Assembly (NCBI GenBank): GCA_037576195.1
Contig: JAQZDE010000068.1
Span: 124,001-188,000 of the forward strand
Origin: Phytoseiulus persimilis
Lineage: Eukaryota > Arthropoda > Arachnida > Mesostigmata > Phytoseiidae
DNA length: 64,000 bases
Reading direction: 5' to 3'
Shown here piece by piece: positions 24,483-38,945 of this stretch; positions within the stretch are counted from its first letter, which is position 1; the number at the start of each line of letters is the position of its first letter. Under the pieces are notes generated by a model. It was not told the DNA's origin. It saw only the letters and a program-made list of their open reading frames with translations, and searched no databases. Position numbers and translations under genes: made by a program.

Positions 24483-25368
24483 TGAGATGCGCCGGCGTCG
24501 CCCCATGTTTCGTGCGTTTCTCATAGAGATCGTTGCTTCTTAAGAGTTCGATCTCCCCTTCCCTTGTTGACGTTTCAGTGGAGAGCACTCTGAACTTTCG
24601 TGTACATTTCGTGGCTCAATTATAAGAAGCATCACAGGTTATGCCAATCGAACTTTCCTGACAATTTATTCTACCAACGGGAATATTACATGTGATGCAA
24701 CCCTATGATTTTTGACTACTGGCTTTGCTTACAGATCATTGAATGCAGGGTTGGTAGTGAGCGAGATCAAAAATAACGATAGCCTGTACAAGCTCGACAG
24801 GTCAAATGAAAAAGTCAATCATGAAGTTCGAAAACCGTGGAGGTATGTTTTTTCGCTCGGTATGAATGCTTTCCTTCACGCTGGAAGCGTGCATTCGAAC
24901 AGTCAAGATCAATCAGAAAGGAGAACGTCAAAGGAATGTCTGTTCGATGAACAATCATGCGAAGGGAATGAGGAAAACGGTTCCACTCATGCTCGGTCCC
25001 GTTTCACCTGCCTCCAAGAACTTCCTGTAGTTTTCGACGTTTGTCACAAAACCTCTGATTCCGCATTGGATTAGGAACGCATGTTGAGAAAAAAAAAGAC
25101 ATACGAGTTCGATACCGTGGAAATGAACTGAATCGCATCTCTACCAACGCCAGCAAAGTGATCAATTTAGCTTCGAATTACAAAACTACACAAGCATTTC
25201 CACATCGGTGGTTTCGCTCTGATTCCCTCCTTCTCCTGCACGTTACAAGAGTTTGCCGCTTCCAGATAACAGACACGAAAGCTTGCGCAATCGAGTCCCA
25301 CAGGCCAAATTTGAGATTCTGATGCGACCGCGAACGTGCGCTCCTGTGGGACTTTCATACTACGCTCT
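24483..25368. other. Gene-free stretch
   Basis: A plus-strand open frame at 24712-25074 (120 codons) has no homology or splice context I recognise. Nothing else is seen before the 3' end of the Rho-like gene. Confidence 0.45.
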
Positions 25369-26219
25369 TCACATCATTTGACACACACGTCGTCGAAGGG
25401 TTTCGGCGTAGTCTCCCTGGAGGGCAGCTTCGATAGCTGCGTTGAAAACCCTTTTCACGCCCTCCTGTTGAGAAGAAGTTTCGTCAGCGTACCCATCTCC
25501 TTCATAGACGATCCACATTTCAGATTGCGTTATCCAAACCAACGTTGGGACGATGGTGAACGCTGAAAGCTGTCGAAGGACATACCAGAGTTGTCGATGA
25601 GCATTCGAGGTATTTGCAGTTATGAATGAATGCTTTGCGTTTGGCTTCCCTCCTGGTAACGACCGCCTTTGACTCCAGTCGTAGCCTTTGTCTGTATTCG
25701 GGGTCTCTACGAAGGTCCGTGTGTGTCCCAACCAGCAAATATGGCGATTCTGGGGCGTAGTTTTTGATCTCACGAATCCAATTATCAGTTGCATTTTCGA
25801 ACTGCTCTCTGTCGACCACCGAGAAACACACCAGGAAAACGCCAGTGGGCTGGATGTACGACATACGTCGAAGGTTGTGAGTGTTCTCCTGACCTGAAAA
25901 TGTCGTCAGTGCAATGAAATCGAATCGGGAACGGACCAGGCAATCGAATCAGTGCAATGACATCGAATCGCGAACGACCTCTGCAGAACTCACCGGAGAA
26001 TCCTTTGAACACTAGTTTGTGATTTATGTCGTTGTAGAGCTTGCATGTTGAGTACTCCAAAAACACGGCCTGCTCTTTGTCGGAGTCGATTTTCTCGCAT
26101 GCCGCCAAGAGCTGGTTCTTGCCGGAGTGCGCATCACCAACCGCAATGCACCGAATGTCTTCCCTGCATGTTTTCTGCACCGGGGAGTCCGAAACGCAGA
26201 GAGGATTTCCTGCAGTCAT
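25369..26219 (-). CDS. Divergent Rho/Rac-family small GTPase-like protein
   Basis: Exons 26219-25994, 25893-25586 and 25464-25369 join in frame to 209 residues, the usual Rho length. The fold is recognisable: IRCIAVGDAHSGKNQLL (beta 1 and P-loop), PTGVFLVCFSVVDREQFENA, YLLVGTHTDLRRD, KYLECSSTTL, GVKRVFNAAIEAAL. It ends RRRVCQMM, a basic stretch plus a CAAX box predicting prenylation and membrane attachment. Key GTPase positions are altered. The P-loop ends GKN instead of GKT/S, the switch II motif DTAGQE reads GFSGQE without the Asp, and the G4 motif is THTD. I infer reduced or lost GTP hydrolysis, so it may be a pseudo-GTPase. All three exons remain open with good splice sites, which argues against a dead pseudogene. 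Intron 1 contains a short imperfect duplication (tcagtgcaatga...atcgaatcg twice). Confidence 0.85.
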
Positions 26220-28264
26220 TTCGCCGGTGCACAGCGTTGGATCGTTCAGTCACAATTTAGAGTAGCTGGAACGATACTGACAATTCTCGAACATCGTTAC
26301 CACGTCATAAGCGTTCGATGGAGACCTATTGAAATCCGAGTGGCAGATTGACTCCAGAAGGGTGCAGCACTGGTCTGCTCGTGAAATTCCCTGCACGGAT
26401 TCAAAGATCTGAATGTTCCAAACACCGTGCCCAGGGAAGGTACTCCTCGAGGTCATCGGAGCGGCTGACCTATGAGTGTCGCACAGCTCCGACAGACCGT
26501 CCTCATCGAGCGGACCGAGGAAAAGGTTCGCGGATCTACTCACTTCCCGAGGAGTCCGGCTCGGCGCCTGCACGAGAATGCCCCGGGAGAAGCACCACGT
26601 CCCTACCAGTATGGAAACAAATGTTTGAAACGCGCATGTGTCTCGATCGAGCTTCACCCGCGTTCATCGAAGCCCAGCGATCCATGGACAGCATGTGAGA
26701 TTGCGAAAGGGGAAATACGAAACGTACTGGAGCCATTCACCGTGACTTTTCGCAGTGACTATAACCATAACGTTATCGGGCAACAGGCTGGCGAAGTCTG
26801 TTCCCACGGAATCTCAGTACCACACCGTTTCCGCAAATATCGTTCATCACGTCTCACAGCTGCAGTGTTTGTAGCAGGAGCTGAGCTATGAGACCTCGAA
26901 CGACTCGGAGAGAAGTTTTACATGATTATCTGCCAAAAGAGAACAGCACGACTCTGATCTATCGTGAGAGTTGGTCGCCAGGAAACGAGCCTTTCGATTG
27001 AGGCTCGCCTCACCGCATCGAAAACAAGAGTAGCGAGGAACTCCTCACATGATAATAGAAAACAACATTTCGACTCGCTAGACATCGATCAATTCCTACA
27101 TTCAATTGAGCTCAAAAATGTTCTGCACAAAGCGAGGAATACGATCTTCTCCAAGTTTTGGGGGTTTCGCATACGCCGAAAATTATGTCGCAACCCCGAT
27201 TATCGTCCTGAGTATATAAGTGGGTGAACAAGATCTCGATAACTTCGACACCATAAATCCACCGGTTCGCTCTAGATGACGAGTATATCGAAACGGGACC
27301 ACATTAGAACTCTAATGAACAGGAAACAAGTCGTTTATTGGTGAACGGAAATGCAGGTACCGAGAACAGAAGCGATTCCACGAGGCCTGTTGGCATTTCC
27401 TTGAATGTGCTTCCATTCATCTACAAACATTAACAAAGCAATAGATCCTCACATTTTGTGATATCATTGATTATCGTTTGTTCTCACGATATGAGGCCCA
27501 GGGCATCCGCATATTTGGACCATCTCTCCAGTTCTCTTGGGTTGGTTGTATTCTCGGAGCCGATTGGGGCTTGGTCTGTGGTCGGAATATGGCAAGGAGC
27601 GGCATATCTGGTGCATTCGTTGACGTACATATCAAGCGCATGCTGTCCATGTCGATCTGCGTCGTTGGGAAGGGAGTCGAAAGATGGACTGACAGCTGCG
27701 GAGTCTCGTCGTCGATGATCGGGACGACCGGATTGTCACGGTCCATGCACACCCCACGCTTCTCTCTATCTACTATGGGACCTCGCGAACGATCGAAATT
27801 CCTCAAGCGTTAGCAAAGTTGCCAAAATAAGTACAACGCATTCGTTACATATTGAATCGAGCGCGTGGGAATAGCTCTCGTCCTCGCAAGGGGTGAAAGT
27901 ATCGGCGAACTCGGGCAAATCAGTTCAATCTACTACAGGAACAGTGAAAAGTATACAAACATCGACCTGATCAGTTTCGTCCTCGCTGATGAAATTGGCT
28001 TGAAGACGCCTCGCAACTTCAGCGTTGTCAAGATGTGAAGAAATAAAATCGGAGTTATTATTCACTCGAATCGGGCTTCAGATCCTGCGAAGAGCCGATA
28101 ATTTAATTGAAACTAAGCATTCGGGTCCCATGGCTCACTCGGCGGATGGAATCTAGGCTGGGGGGGAAGGCTTCCGCGTTTCGAAACCTTGACGTGAAAC
28201 CCCACTTCCCCGATTCGCGTGCGAACATTTGTCACTCGTCAGTGAGCTCTCATTCGTTGAACAT
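26220..28264. other. Gene-poor stretch
   Basis: Upstream flank of the Rho-like gene and 3' flank of IDI1. The minus-strand frame 26657-26250 and the minus-strand frame 27806-27471 (acid/proline mix, DNPVVPIIDDETPQLSVHLS) look somewhat protein-like but lack a start, splice context or family match. I do not call them genes. Confidence 0.4.
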
Positions 28265-29768
<1,504 letters not shown>

Positions 29769-30358
29769 ACTCGATCTGATAAATGAAGCGGTGAATCTAT
29801 GAGTTGCTTTGCCCTCTGACTGTGACGTCGCAACCGCAGGTCGCCGCCACCAACGCGACGTTCTTTGACCGCGGAATAATACCTGAGTGACCGAAGCATT
29901 CACAAATGGCAAGTGCTAACTCATTATGACGTGAAATAGTTGCGGCTTTGGATAACTCACCCTCTGGATGAGAAAGCTCGCGGCCCTTCCGATTCACTCC
30001 TCCGTAAGAACTGCCTCCGAACACCACTGGCAAGACGGCTGACAGCACGCATCACTGTAGAATAGCAGAACAAGATCGGTTAGAAGAATTCATCGCCACA
30101 GTATCCAGAACCGAACTACCCAGATGAGCTCCGCTCCCGTACGTGTTCCAGGAAGCGACCCATCGGGTGCGAGACGCACACAGGCAAACAGAAAACAGAC
30201 ATCTGCCACCGGAAACACGTTTTGCTGGAAGCATGGGTAGGTTAGAGGATGATAGTTGAGGTCGAGACTGTCTGAATCGATCGGGAGGCTGTTCGGTGGA
30301 TCGGTAGAGTCACTGGCGCGGTCGGCTCGCGGCGCCGGCGCCCGGTTTGCCCACTTAC
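29769..30358. other. Upstream region of IDI1
   Basis: No supported gene. It should hold the IDI1 promoter. An acceptor-like tgcttccag on the minus strand near 30226 could serve the unassigned exon at 30524-30359; the frame after it stays open to about 30052 but matches nothing I know. Confidence 0.4.
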
Positions 30359-30524
30359 GTCTGCGGTGGAAATTCGATCGGCTTTGATTTCTTCGTAAGC
30401 AGGGCAAACTGATTGCACCAGGGCTGGTCGGTGTCTGATCTGCGTTGGGAGCTTCGGCGGATTTATAAATCCGGGTCGAATGGGAGAGAATTTGGTCGGC
30501 CGGCTCATCATACAATAAAGGCAT
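30359..30524 (-). CDS. Unassigned first coding exon (partial gene model)
   Basis: I do not recognise this protein. An ATG at 30524 opens a frame starting MPLLYDEPADQILSHSTRIY, with balanced, hydrophilic composition (then KSAEAPNADQTPTSPGAISL), up to a perfect donor (GAC|GTAAGT at 30359|30358). A possible second exon starts near 30225 (phase-compatible, PKRVSGGRCLFSVCLCASR), but its quality is poor. The consensus donor and protein-like composition support a real exon; function unknown. Confidence 0.35.
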
Positions 30525-33079
30525 CTAGTATGCCGGACGCGAGCCGAAGACACTTGGTGTGCTGTTTCTTTCTTGACCACTTCCTTGCTCCGCGACGGGA
30601 AGCAGCAGGTGGATGCCTTGATCTCGATAATGACTCGCACCAGATAGCTCCTCTACCTCCAAACACAGTATCAGAGCATTGTCGCTCTAGCTCGCTGGAT
30701 TCCTGTCGTTGGAGCGGTTAAGCCTGGCCGCCTGACAAGTGATCGATTTCGGGGACTCCCGAGAATCTGCTTGTTTCTAACGAAGGATTGATATTTCATT
30801 GCTAATTCTGATTCGGGCAAGACACCATCCAGAGAAAAGTCGCACTGACTCACCTCGAGTCGGGGAAAATCCGGTAGAGATTCCTGATGGGTGAACATTC
30901 TCTCCCAGTGTGTTAGAGTCCTCCAACTGTTCGCTGTGAACAGGGCACGATCCGTTCCCCCTGACTTGGATCGCTGCTTCTCTTGGAGAAATCCTCTGTT
31001 ATGGGCGCGGCCATGTTGGATAGGGTGCACTGTGACGTCACCCATCAACTGGCGGCAATTTGAAATCGCTCCTAAACTCGAGTTGAAGGAGCGATCTTAT
31101 TTCTCTCGTTCCAATCTACCCACCACAAGCATGGAACCTTCAAGCTCTGCAGTTGGTGACCACGGCCTTACGGCTACTCTGTGATCAGGAAAACAACATT
31201 TCCAGTTTTTGTTTCTCATACTGCGGGGTGAGAGACGTTGCGGAACGAAACTCGGACTCGAGCTTAGGTCGCTGATTTTCTTTGGGATTGCGTCGTGCTG
31301 ACGCTGAGTTATCCTCAGCCTGCCCAGAATCGAGATCCAAATTTTTCCAATGCTGAACCTTGAGCGCTAGCAAGACCATATCAGATACCTTGAACCAGTA
31401 TCTTATTTGACTACAGTGCTCCATTTACATGACCAACGTATACCCTCCAATCGCCGGGAAGCCTCACGTTTCGGTTCCCTCTGCGATGACCGTGAATCGG
31501 GGGGAAGAGTATCCAGTACTTCAAGGGAATGTGATCAACGGAGGGCGAACCCGATCAGAGTGGGATTGCTATGCACAGACAACTTGAAAGAGCAGCGGCG
31601 GTTTCCAGACTTTGATGGAGACCCAGAGTGCTCACTTCTCAGGGCAACAGCTACGACATTGTTGGAGCAGAGTTTTGAGAGTGAGGAAGTCAAAAATAGC
31701 ATGCTCTGGCATGTCAAAGACGAGGGCCGGTACAAACTCCGGATCTCGCGGTATAACCACCTCATGCTTCTTGTACACCTGAGAGCCTAGAAGCCCCGAA
31801 ACTCCAAGTAGCTTGGCTGCGAGATCGGCTCCACGGCTACCGATGAGAGAACGCTGGCTGAGACCTGGGGTCAACCCTCGGAAAGAAAGGAGAAGGCTGG
31901 AAAAACTCATCAGTTCACACGAAGGCGCGGAATGTGGGTGGACATCTCCTGGGAAACATCGCGAAAAGATATGGTTTCAAATGATTACACTGCCGACAGC
32001 CTTGGTGATCAGCAAAGGAAGTGTTGTTGTCTCGAGGCTCCGCAAGTGACCATCCATTCCCAAAGCTCGTGAGCTTGGACGGAGCTACGGTGTCTCATTT
32101 GAGGAATAGACGGCCGCGGATTGTTTCCGGAAACGTCCGACTTGAACTTTTCGTGGGCTCTACAGCAGTTTTAGAGAGTCTCTTGCGAATCCATCGTTAT
32201 CTTCCGCTGCATCTTCTCTGTCCAGTTCTGAACCGAGTCGATTCATCCCTCGGGGTGAGGGAGGGGGAGCGAGGATATCTTCGAGCCGCTCGAGGGAGTG
32301 CAGTCCAATACCAATGCGCGCGAAAGAAGACCACATTATGGGCCCTGCACCACCATTCCAGCTATCGATCGCATCGGAGGAATTTCGAATCCGGCCGTTA
32401 ATCACGAAGTAGCGAGCAGTGGTGGGTGAAGGAATCGACTCATTTTGGCCACCATATTTAGCGGGGATCGAGGTACGATCGATCACGTGATCATTGACTC
32501 CAGACACAGATCCATCAGATCAGTAGGAGCGGACTCGTTGAATGGAGTGAGTCGAATGGAGAACCACGAGAGGGAACGGAGTTCGCGCTGCGTGCTGCGT
32601 ATATCAATGAGCTTTGCTTCAAACTGTGTCCAATCTAATTAGATGATTGAATGATAGAAAGAATGATATCAGGATCGCGAGACATCTCGATATGCACTCC
32701 ACTTTCTGTCTCGGGGCGACGGTTTCATAGAGCTTCCCTAATGAGGCCTCAGCCAGATGAAAGACACAGATAGACACTCGAGGGTCGTGAATATGAAGAG
32801 TGTCGTCGTGATTGAAAGGTCGAGTCTTTGGCTTCCATTCAGCCTACAACAAAGTCAAGAATTCCACAGGTGAAGGTCGCCCGTTTGCTCGGGTCTCCTG
32901 AGGCTTCGTGCACTATCGCATAATTCGGCTGTACCAATCGAAAACATATTCTTCACATCATAAAACTCATCACCCGCTCTTTGACGTACTCATCCAGCAA
33001 GGTTTTGCTTTTCGTCTTCACGCCTCTTTGACGAGCCATAACATGAAGGGAATCTCATGGTTCAAACGCTGTGACTTGA
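30525..33079. other. Gene-poor stretch upstream of IDI1 and behind the acyl-CoA synthetase
   Basis: Two minus-strand frames look protein-like but unassigned. The one at 31910-31632 begins MSFSSLLLSFRGLTPGLSQR (a mitochondrial-presequence-like start) and continues DPEFVPALVFDMPEHAIFDF. The one at 32507-32160 contains APPPSPRGMNRLGSELDRED. I could not join either to flanking exons. Confidence 0.35.
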
Positions 33080-35576
33080 TCACAGATCCTTCATGAGTCG
33101 CTTCAAATGCTTTCCCAGGACGCTCCGTGGAACTTCTTCAGCTTTCACGAACACCACGCCTCCAGTCAAGCATTTCCAGCTCTCAGCAATGACCACTGCA
33201 GGAGAGAAGCATTTCGAGCAACTATAGCTTCCCGTATTCTTAACCATAAGCTCGGTTTGGAGCAGCGATGGATCTTATGGGGTCTCAAGCGGTTTTTCCT
33301 GTCCAGTGGTGGACTTACACTTACTGTTGGTTCTGGTAATGATCTCCTTGCTCAGAGCTCGCTCGTCCGCTGGCCATGATACCGGAACGACGATCGCGCG
33401 AGGGCCATCACTGGATTGGATCACAGATACCTGAAATTACGGTTTGACTTTCTTTCCGGGCTCTCTGGTCAACGCATCGTCCGTCTCGAGTCAAAAAATC
33501 AGGATGAAACGTCACCTCAGACACGCTGGGATTCTGATACGCGATGGTGAGTTCGAGCTCTGTGGCGGAGATCATTCTGCCTGAGTGGTGGCGTATGAAT
33601 TCCTGAACGCGATCGAAAAAGAAGAAATTGAGATCTTCGTCGAAGTAGACAAGATCTCCAGTGTGTAGGAATCCTTCATCGTCGAAGGCGGACTCGTTCT
33701 TCTCGGGCGAGTTGTCGTAGCCCATCATTATTTGCGGTCCCCGAACACAGAATTCTCCAACTACTCTCGGATCGATGATGGGAGAGCCGTCCTCCAAGTT
33801 CACCAACTTTATCAAGGAACCAAGCTTAGCGGTACATCCATCAAAACTGCCGGTTGGATCTTCACGCGGAATCCGTTTTTCCTCTCCGCATTTTTGGAAT
33901 GTCATGCCGGTTTGATTCTGTCATCGCCTACCTTCACTTCGGTATTCGGGCAGAGGCAGCCTACTGACCCAGGTACGCTCGTAGAAGAGAACCCGCCTCC
34001 ACAGCATTCAGACATTGCGAGACGTTGATAAAGGTCTTTCAAACCGAGTTTCTGAAGAACGCCCTCTCTCATGTATGACATGAGGGGACCACCCACCACA
34101 ATACAGGTTTCCCACGAGGTCAGATCGTACTTCCCCAAGCCGGGGAACCTACATTGAGCAGAGCGGAATCATCAGTCCGTTTTTATAGGGAGGGAAAAGG
34201 GGGCAGGAGGGGGGGGGGGTAGATTCAACTCACCTCATCAGTGAGATCAGGGAAACCGGGACCATTGTCGTGACGTTGGCGCGGTACTTTTGGATCACAC
34301 ATATCTCGGGCGCGAGCTGGCGGGTCCATCAGGATCGAATACCCATTACGGAGCAATGAAGAAACGCGATAGAGAATCCCTGCCAAGTGGACCGTGGGGA
34401 AGGGACAGACGTGAACAAGCTCCTCGAGTTTCCTCCCGAAGGTCATTGATTTCCTACGGCGCGGCGTGAATCGAACAGGCTGAGTCTTGCTGTTCGTTGA
34501 ACCTAGGGAATTCAGGGATTCGAGGAGAAGTAGGAGAAAGGCGATCTGCATACCCGCTCATCTCATAGGCAAGAGTTGAAACGAGGTTCCTGTGCGTCAA
34601 CTGGATTGGTTTCGGGCTCCCTGAGGTTCCTCCAGTGAACGTCACGACGGCCAACACCTCCGTGGGTTCTCCATCGATTTTGAAATCCTGGAGCTCTGTG
34701 GCGTTCCTTTCCAGAATCTCATCGAACGAAAATCCACCGGTTGGCGCATCTCCAGATGAGCACCGATAGACAACGATATTGTTGAAACCCGCTGCGATTA
34801 GCTGGGGTAGCTTATCTCTTGAGGCAAACACGATTCGGGGAACCCCGACTGCTTCCCAGAACTCGATGTCGGCTGTCAATTGAGATTTCGTTTTTTTCGT
34901 GACACTTCGATTGCAGGCAATCATTCGTCGGTGAGTGGGCTCCCACTCTGAGCTCTCCGAAGAAAAATCCGATTTTATCAGCACAAAGGATACACACCTA
35001 TCATTTCCGGTCGGATGAAGGTGCAACTGGCTCCCACCCGCCATGTCGCAAGCACACATGGGCTGTACTCGATCATACTTTTACAATAGAACGCAACTCT
35101 ATCGCCTCGTTTGATTCCTTTCTCCAGTAGCCACCTTGCAACGCGGCGATAAGTATCCAGGAGCCATCCATACGTAGATGTTATGCCGGTTGCAAACTCG
35201 GTCTAGAGCAAGATTTTCAAGTTAGGTACAGAATGAGAGAGGTTCCTCGATTATTATCAGTAGGGGAATCTACCGAAGGTTATGAGGGGCGCCTCGTCTC
35301 AGCGAGCGCGAAGCGGAAAAGTACTTTCAATTTCCCGATCATTCAATCCCTGTATACAGCGTTCATCCGGGTTCGCCAGCATCGTCACACGTTGCCAAAA
35401 GGATCGGGAAAGCAGTGGATTGTCACAGCGAGCCGCAGATCACTGACCTCAAAACGCCGATCGGCGTTGAAGTCCTTCAAGACGTGGTGGAGGATGAAGT
35501 CATGAACGAATCCGCCAGGAATCACGATGTCATCTTCCTTCGAGGTACTGATGCCCGTCGCTCTATCGATGGGCAT
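33080..35576 (-). CDS. Acyl-CoA synthetase, 4-coumarate-CoA ligase/luciferase-like, with one frame break
   Basis: ANL-superfamily enzyme expected to activate a carboxylic acid with ATP and CoA. Exons are 35576-35448, 35202-34998, 34872-34554, 34432-34234, 34148-33932, 33806-33516, 33430-33325 and 33195-33080, about 526 residues. Family motifs in order: FVHDFILHHVLKDF at the N-terminus, the ATP-binding loop VTFTGGTSGSPKPIQLTHRN, VHVCPFPTVHLAGILYRVSS, the segment YRANVTTMVPVSLISLMR, YDLTSWETCIVVGGPLMS, GEFCVRGPQIMMGY, FLHTGDLVYFDED, and the C-terminal VPRSVLGKHLKRL with the catalytic Lys. All splice sites and phases work except inside exon 4. There, near 34310, one extra nucleotide shifts the frame between ILMDPPA and PEICVIQKYRAN. 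This is either a recent disabling mutation or a sequence error. The A5 motif is weak (AMSE for YGxTE). Confidence 0.85.
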
Positions 35577-38500
35577 TTCGGCTCGTTGCTCGACTCTGTA
35601 AAGAGCCGAAAAACTGGTGAGGAGCCCGGACACAATACGGCCGTCATCGCGGCATTAATATTGGATCCTACCAATTCAGCGGCTGCTCAAGAAATCTACA
35701 ACGACGTTGCTCTTGGGATGCGAGTCTTGGGAAACCAGACAAAGCAAGCAGAATTATTCCGGCACTCCAACCGCGGGAAACAATAACTACACTGGGACAT
35801 TCTGAGCCTGAATCACGAAGCAGTCAGCAAACTGTCGCGAATCCTTGTCAAATTAACGCAGAAAGCGCAGAGCGCTATTTTAGGTCTATTGGCGCCGCGA
35901 GCCACCGCTGCGGTCTCACGTTTACCCTGTGATCCAGATGAGGGGAACGCTGTGTGGATGTTGGCTTCCACGTCAACTTATTCTCAACAGTGCGGGAATC
36001 GAGATCGTCGAGACCGTCTTCCTTGTCCATCCGGGGCGAGGGACGATATCTGCGTTTTGAACTTGCCCGGAGATACTTTCCCACCTCCTCCTCCCTTGCT
36101 TGGGACCAACTTCATTGCGACATGAACAGAGCCCCGAGATCCCCATCCCGAAGAGAACGACCATTTCAGGTGACGTGTCCTTCATCCCGATCCGCGAATT
36201 AGTTTGCTCAGTTCAAACAAAGGGAGGTTCTGCTCTTCTCAAGGCTCAACCATCATCATCGCGAGAATATATGATAACAGTAGAGGATCCTCTTTGTTTG
36301 CCTCAGCGAGAGCTGGGATCCTCACAACAAAATGTCACGATGCTTTCGCCCTAGCCGCCCCAGACACATGCTGCGACCCATGTGGAGCTCACTGCAAAAC
36401 AGAGCCCCATGTGATCCCCGGATACAATTAGTTCTACTACACCAATGGAGACCTCACCTTTTGCCTCGGCCTGAGCAGTGAGCTGAACCATACATTGATG
36501 TACACGACAGAGCGACTTCTCATAGTATGTGAAGCCACAAACGAATGATCCGCTGGGCATGATCGCGCCTGAATTGAAAGTTTGATTTGTAAAAACGCGA
36601 ATCGGATCCAATAAACCATGATATCGTCCGTTCGAGCTTCCCTGTGCTTTAGGATAGCCTCCAACATGGAAGCATCTTCCGTCATCAACCGCTGAGACAC
36701 GATGCGCCGAGAACAATGGGGGAAGTACTGGGGCCTATTCGGGAGATGACGGAGAACATTGGGAACGAGGGGAAATGCGTGGAAACATGGTGGTCATGCT
36801 CAGCACATTGGCCGATCCGCCTTCAGGGCGTCTCCATTGAAGAATCCCTCGGACGTACCCGCTCAATTCACTGAGACCGAGCGAACGCGAAATCGAGAAT
36901 GTGGCGATGCACGGAAAGTGGTGGTGGCTCCGTTGAGCATCTGGATCGGAATTTTCATCCAGATCCTACTGCGGACGTGGTCAGTTGAAGGTTGACCCGG
37001 CGAGTTCTCTTCTTGTGGTGAATAGAATGATCTGATGGACCCACTGTCAACCTGGGGAGGAGGATGACATTTTAGGGTCGGAGATGGCGGGTTTGACCTA
37101 TCGGCGAGTTTGCGAAGGTGAAGAATGGAGCTACTCTTCGAAAATAATACCTTCCGATCCGGCAGTTTCTGGCCGCTCGCAGGATCGCTCGTGCCATCCG
37201 TCCGCAAACTCACGCTTCTGTCGCTTGTCCATTGGCACATCTTTCCATATTGAAACAGCTACGCCAAACGCTGCAGAGCCCGCAGTTGGATCTGTCTCGA
37301 TCAACCAAGGAGAAGAGCCAGATACGGAGCATTCGCACACCGACTCGACTACGAATTCAGCGATGATCAGGACGAACGGCTCATAGTTGGAGTATTTTGT
37401 GGCGCTCAGAGTCGACCTCAAGACAGCGATGTCTTTTCGCCCCGTGCGGTTCTCCCAGGGATCACTTCCCTTCTCAGATAATGGCTGCGAATAGATAGGG
37501 ATTTCATCTTACAGCAGTACACTGCTCTTGGATTTTGGGATGATGAAATCCGTGTTGCTCAAACGATTATTGTAAGTGACTGGTTTCCGTGGAGTGTAAC
37601 GAAGTGCCGCAGTTAACTCTCCAGGATGAAGCGCATCTGGCACGAGATGAATTGAAGATGTGAAATAGGTGAATTGAGACGCTTTCGTCGATCTCTCCAT
37701 CGCGGATGCGCTTGTTCGTAGCACAGCTTAGACCTGATAGGGTAAAATAATTGCGCGTTCGCGAATCGCTGTGAAGGTGACCAGCTTTCATTATTATTCC
37801 GTTGATCATGCACGGTCGCGATACTCGATCGCTGGGTGCGGGTGTCTCGGTGATCATCAACAAAAATAATTTATCGTGATGAAATTATTATTATGGGTAA
37901 TCATTAACGGAACTTGCAATCGGATGCTAGATTCCCTGCTCAAGCGAAAAGCTCTCATAGGCACCAGTGAGACTCATCAACAAATAATTCCTCTAGTTAC
38001 GAATAGGTCCGTGGTTTTTAACTCGATTCGGTTGATGATTTTTTCGGGAAGGAATCAAGTTGGGTGAAAATGATTCCACCGCGGATGCGATTTTCACTCC
38101 TCTGGCATGAGTCAACACCGCACGCGACATCCTGAATGTCCGATTTCAACTCCAGTCGCGATCGAAAGCGGGCCTTTCATGCTGGAGAGCGGCGTTCAAA
38201 CCTGGTGAGCGGGTGCGTATCCGGAATCCCGACTACTTCTCCCCCTCCAGTCGAGCTTTGGTTAAAGTCAACGAGACTTCTTCGCTCAGCGACGAGTCCG
38301 AGAGAGGACTCTGGACGTACGAGAAGCACTGAGAAACTGTGGAGGTCGCGAATAAAAGCCCTGACGGGACTTCACATCCTTGACTCCATTGCAGTCTATT
38401 CGGGTCGACTCGAACGGCAGTAGTTCCCGTATCCCGATATTGAGTGATTAGGTTCCGAAGGAATCAACGATATCGGTGTCGAGTCGACATCTCATTCTAG

Positions 38501-38700
38501 AGATGTGATGGCTCATTCGTCAGCTCCAGATCGCCCACTCGATGGATCCTTGTGTACAATTGGGGCTTACAAGCGTTGCGGAAACCTGACAGGGACGAGC
38601 TCAAACTTTGCAACAATGAGCTTGGGAGTTGCTCTCTTTCTGGAAGTTACTTTAGATGAGCACCGCATCGCGCCTCTGTGAGTCCCATCCGTGGCTTCCA
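35577..38700. other. Stretch with one candidate exon but no recognised gene
   Basis: Upstream of the acyl-CoA synthetase. On the minus strand, 36568-36458 is bounded by a good acceptor (actttcaattcag) and donor (gcaaaag|gtgagg) and reads GAIMPSGSFVCGFTYYEKSL then CRVHQCMVQLTAQAEAK. It resembles a real exon, but I cannot name a family or find firm partners. The minus-strand frame 37421-37131 also looks protein-like. The rest shows nothing. Confidence 0.35.
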
Positions 38701-38714
38701 TGATCTCCTCTAGA

Positions 38715-38945
38715 ACTTAGCTTCTCCTCATACTTCGCAAGTCCGGTCCCGGATTCTGCGTACCGGCTCCGAACTCTGCGAACCGGTTCCAGATTTCAAG
38801 AATCGGTTCAGAGCGACTCTGAATCGGTTCCGGGATCGGTTCTGAGCCCAGAACTGGCTTTCTTCGATCGTTTCTGAATGGTTCGCCGGATCGATTTTCC
38901 ACCTCCCTAGTCTTCTGTGAGGAGTTCTAAGCCCGAGCTGATCCA
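38715..38945 (-). repeat. Dispersed repeat, left copy of an inverted pair
   Basis: On the minus strand it starts with AGCTCGGGCTTAGAACTCC, continues past ATCGATCCGGCGA, and ends in several GAACCGGTTCC-like units spaced about 25-30 nt. The same order recurs on the plus strand at 40545-40800. Non-coding, probably a piece of a transposable element or satellite family. Confidence 0.55.
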
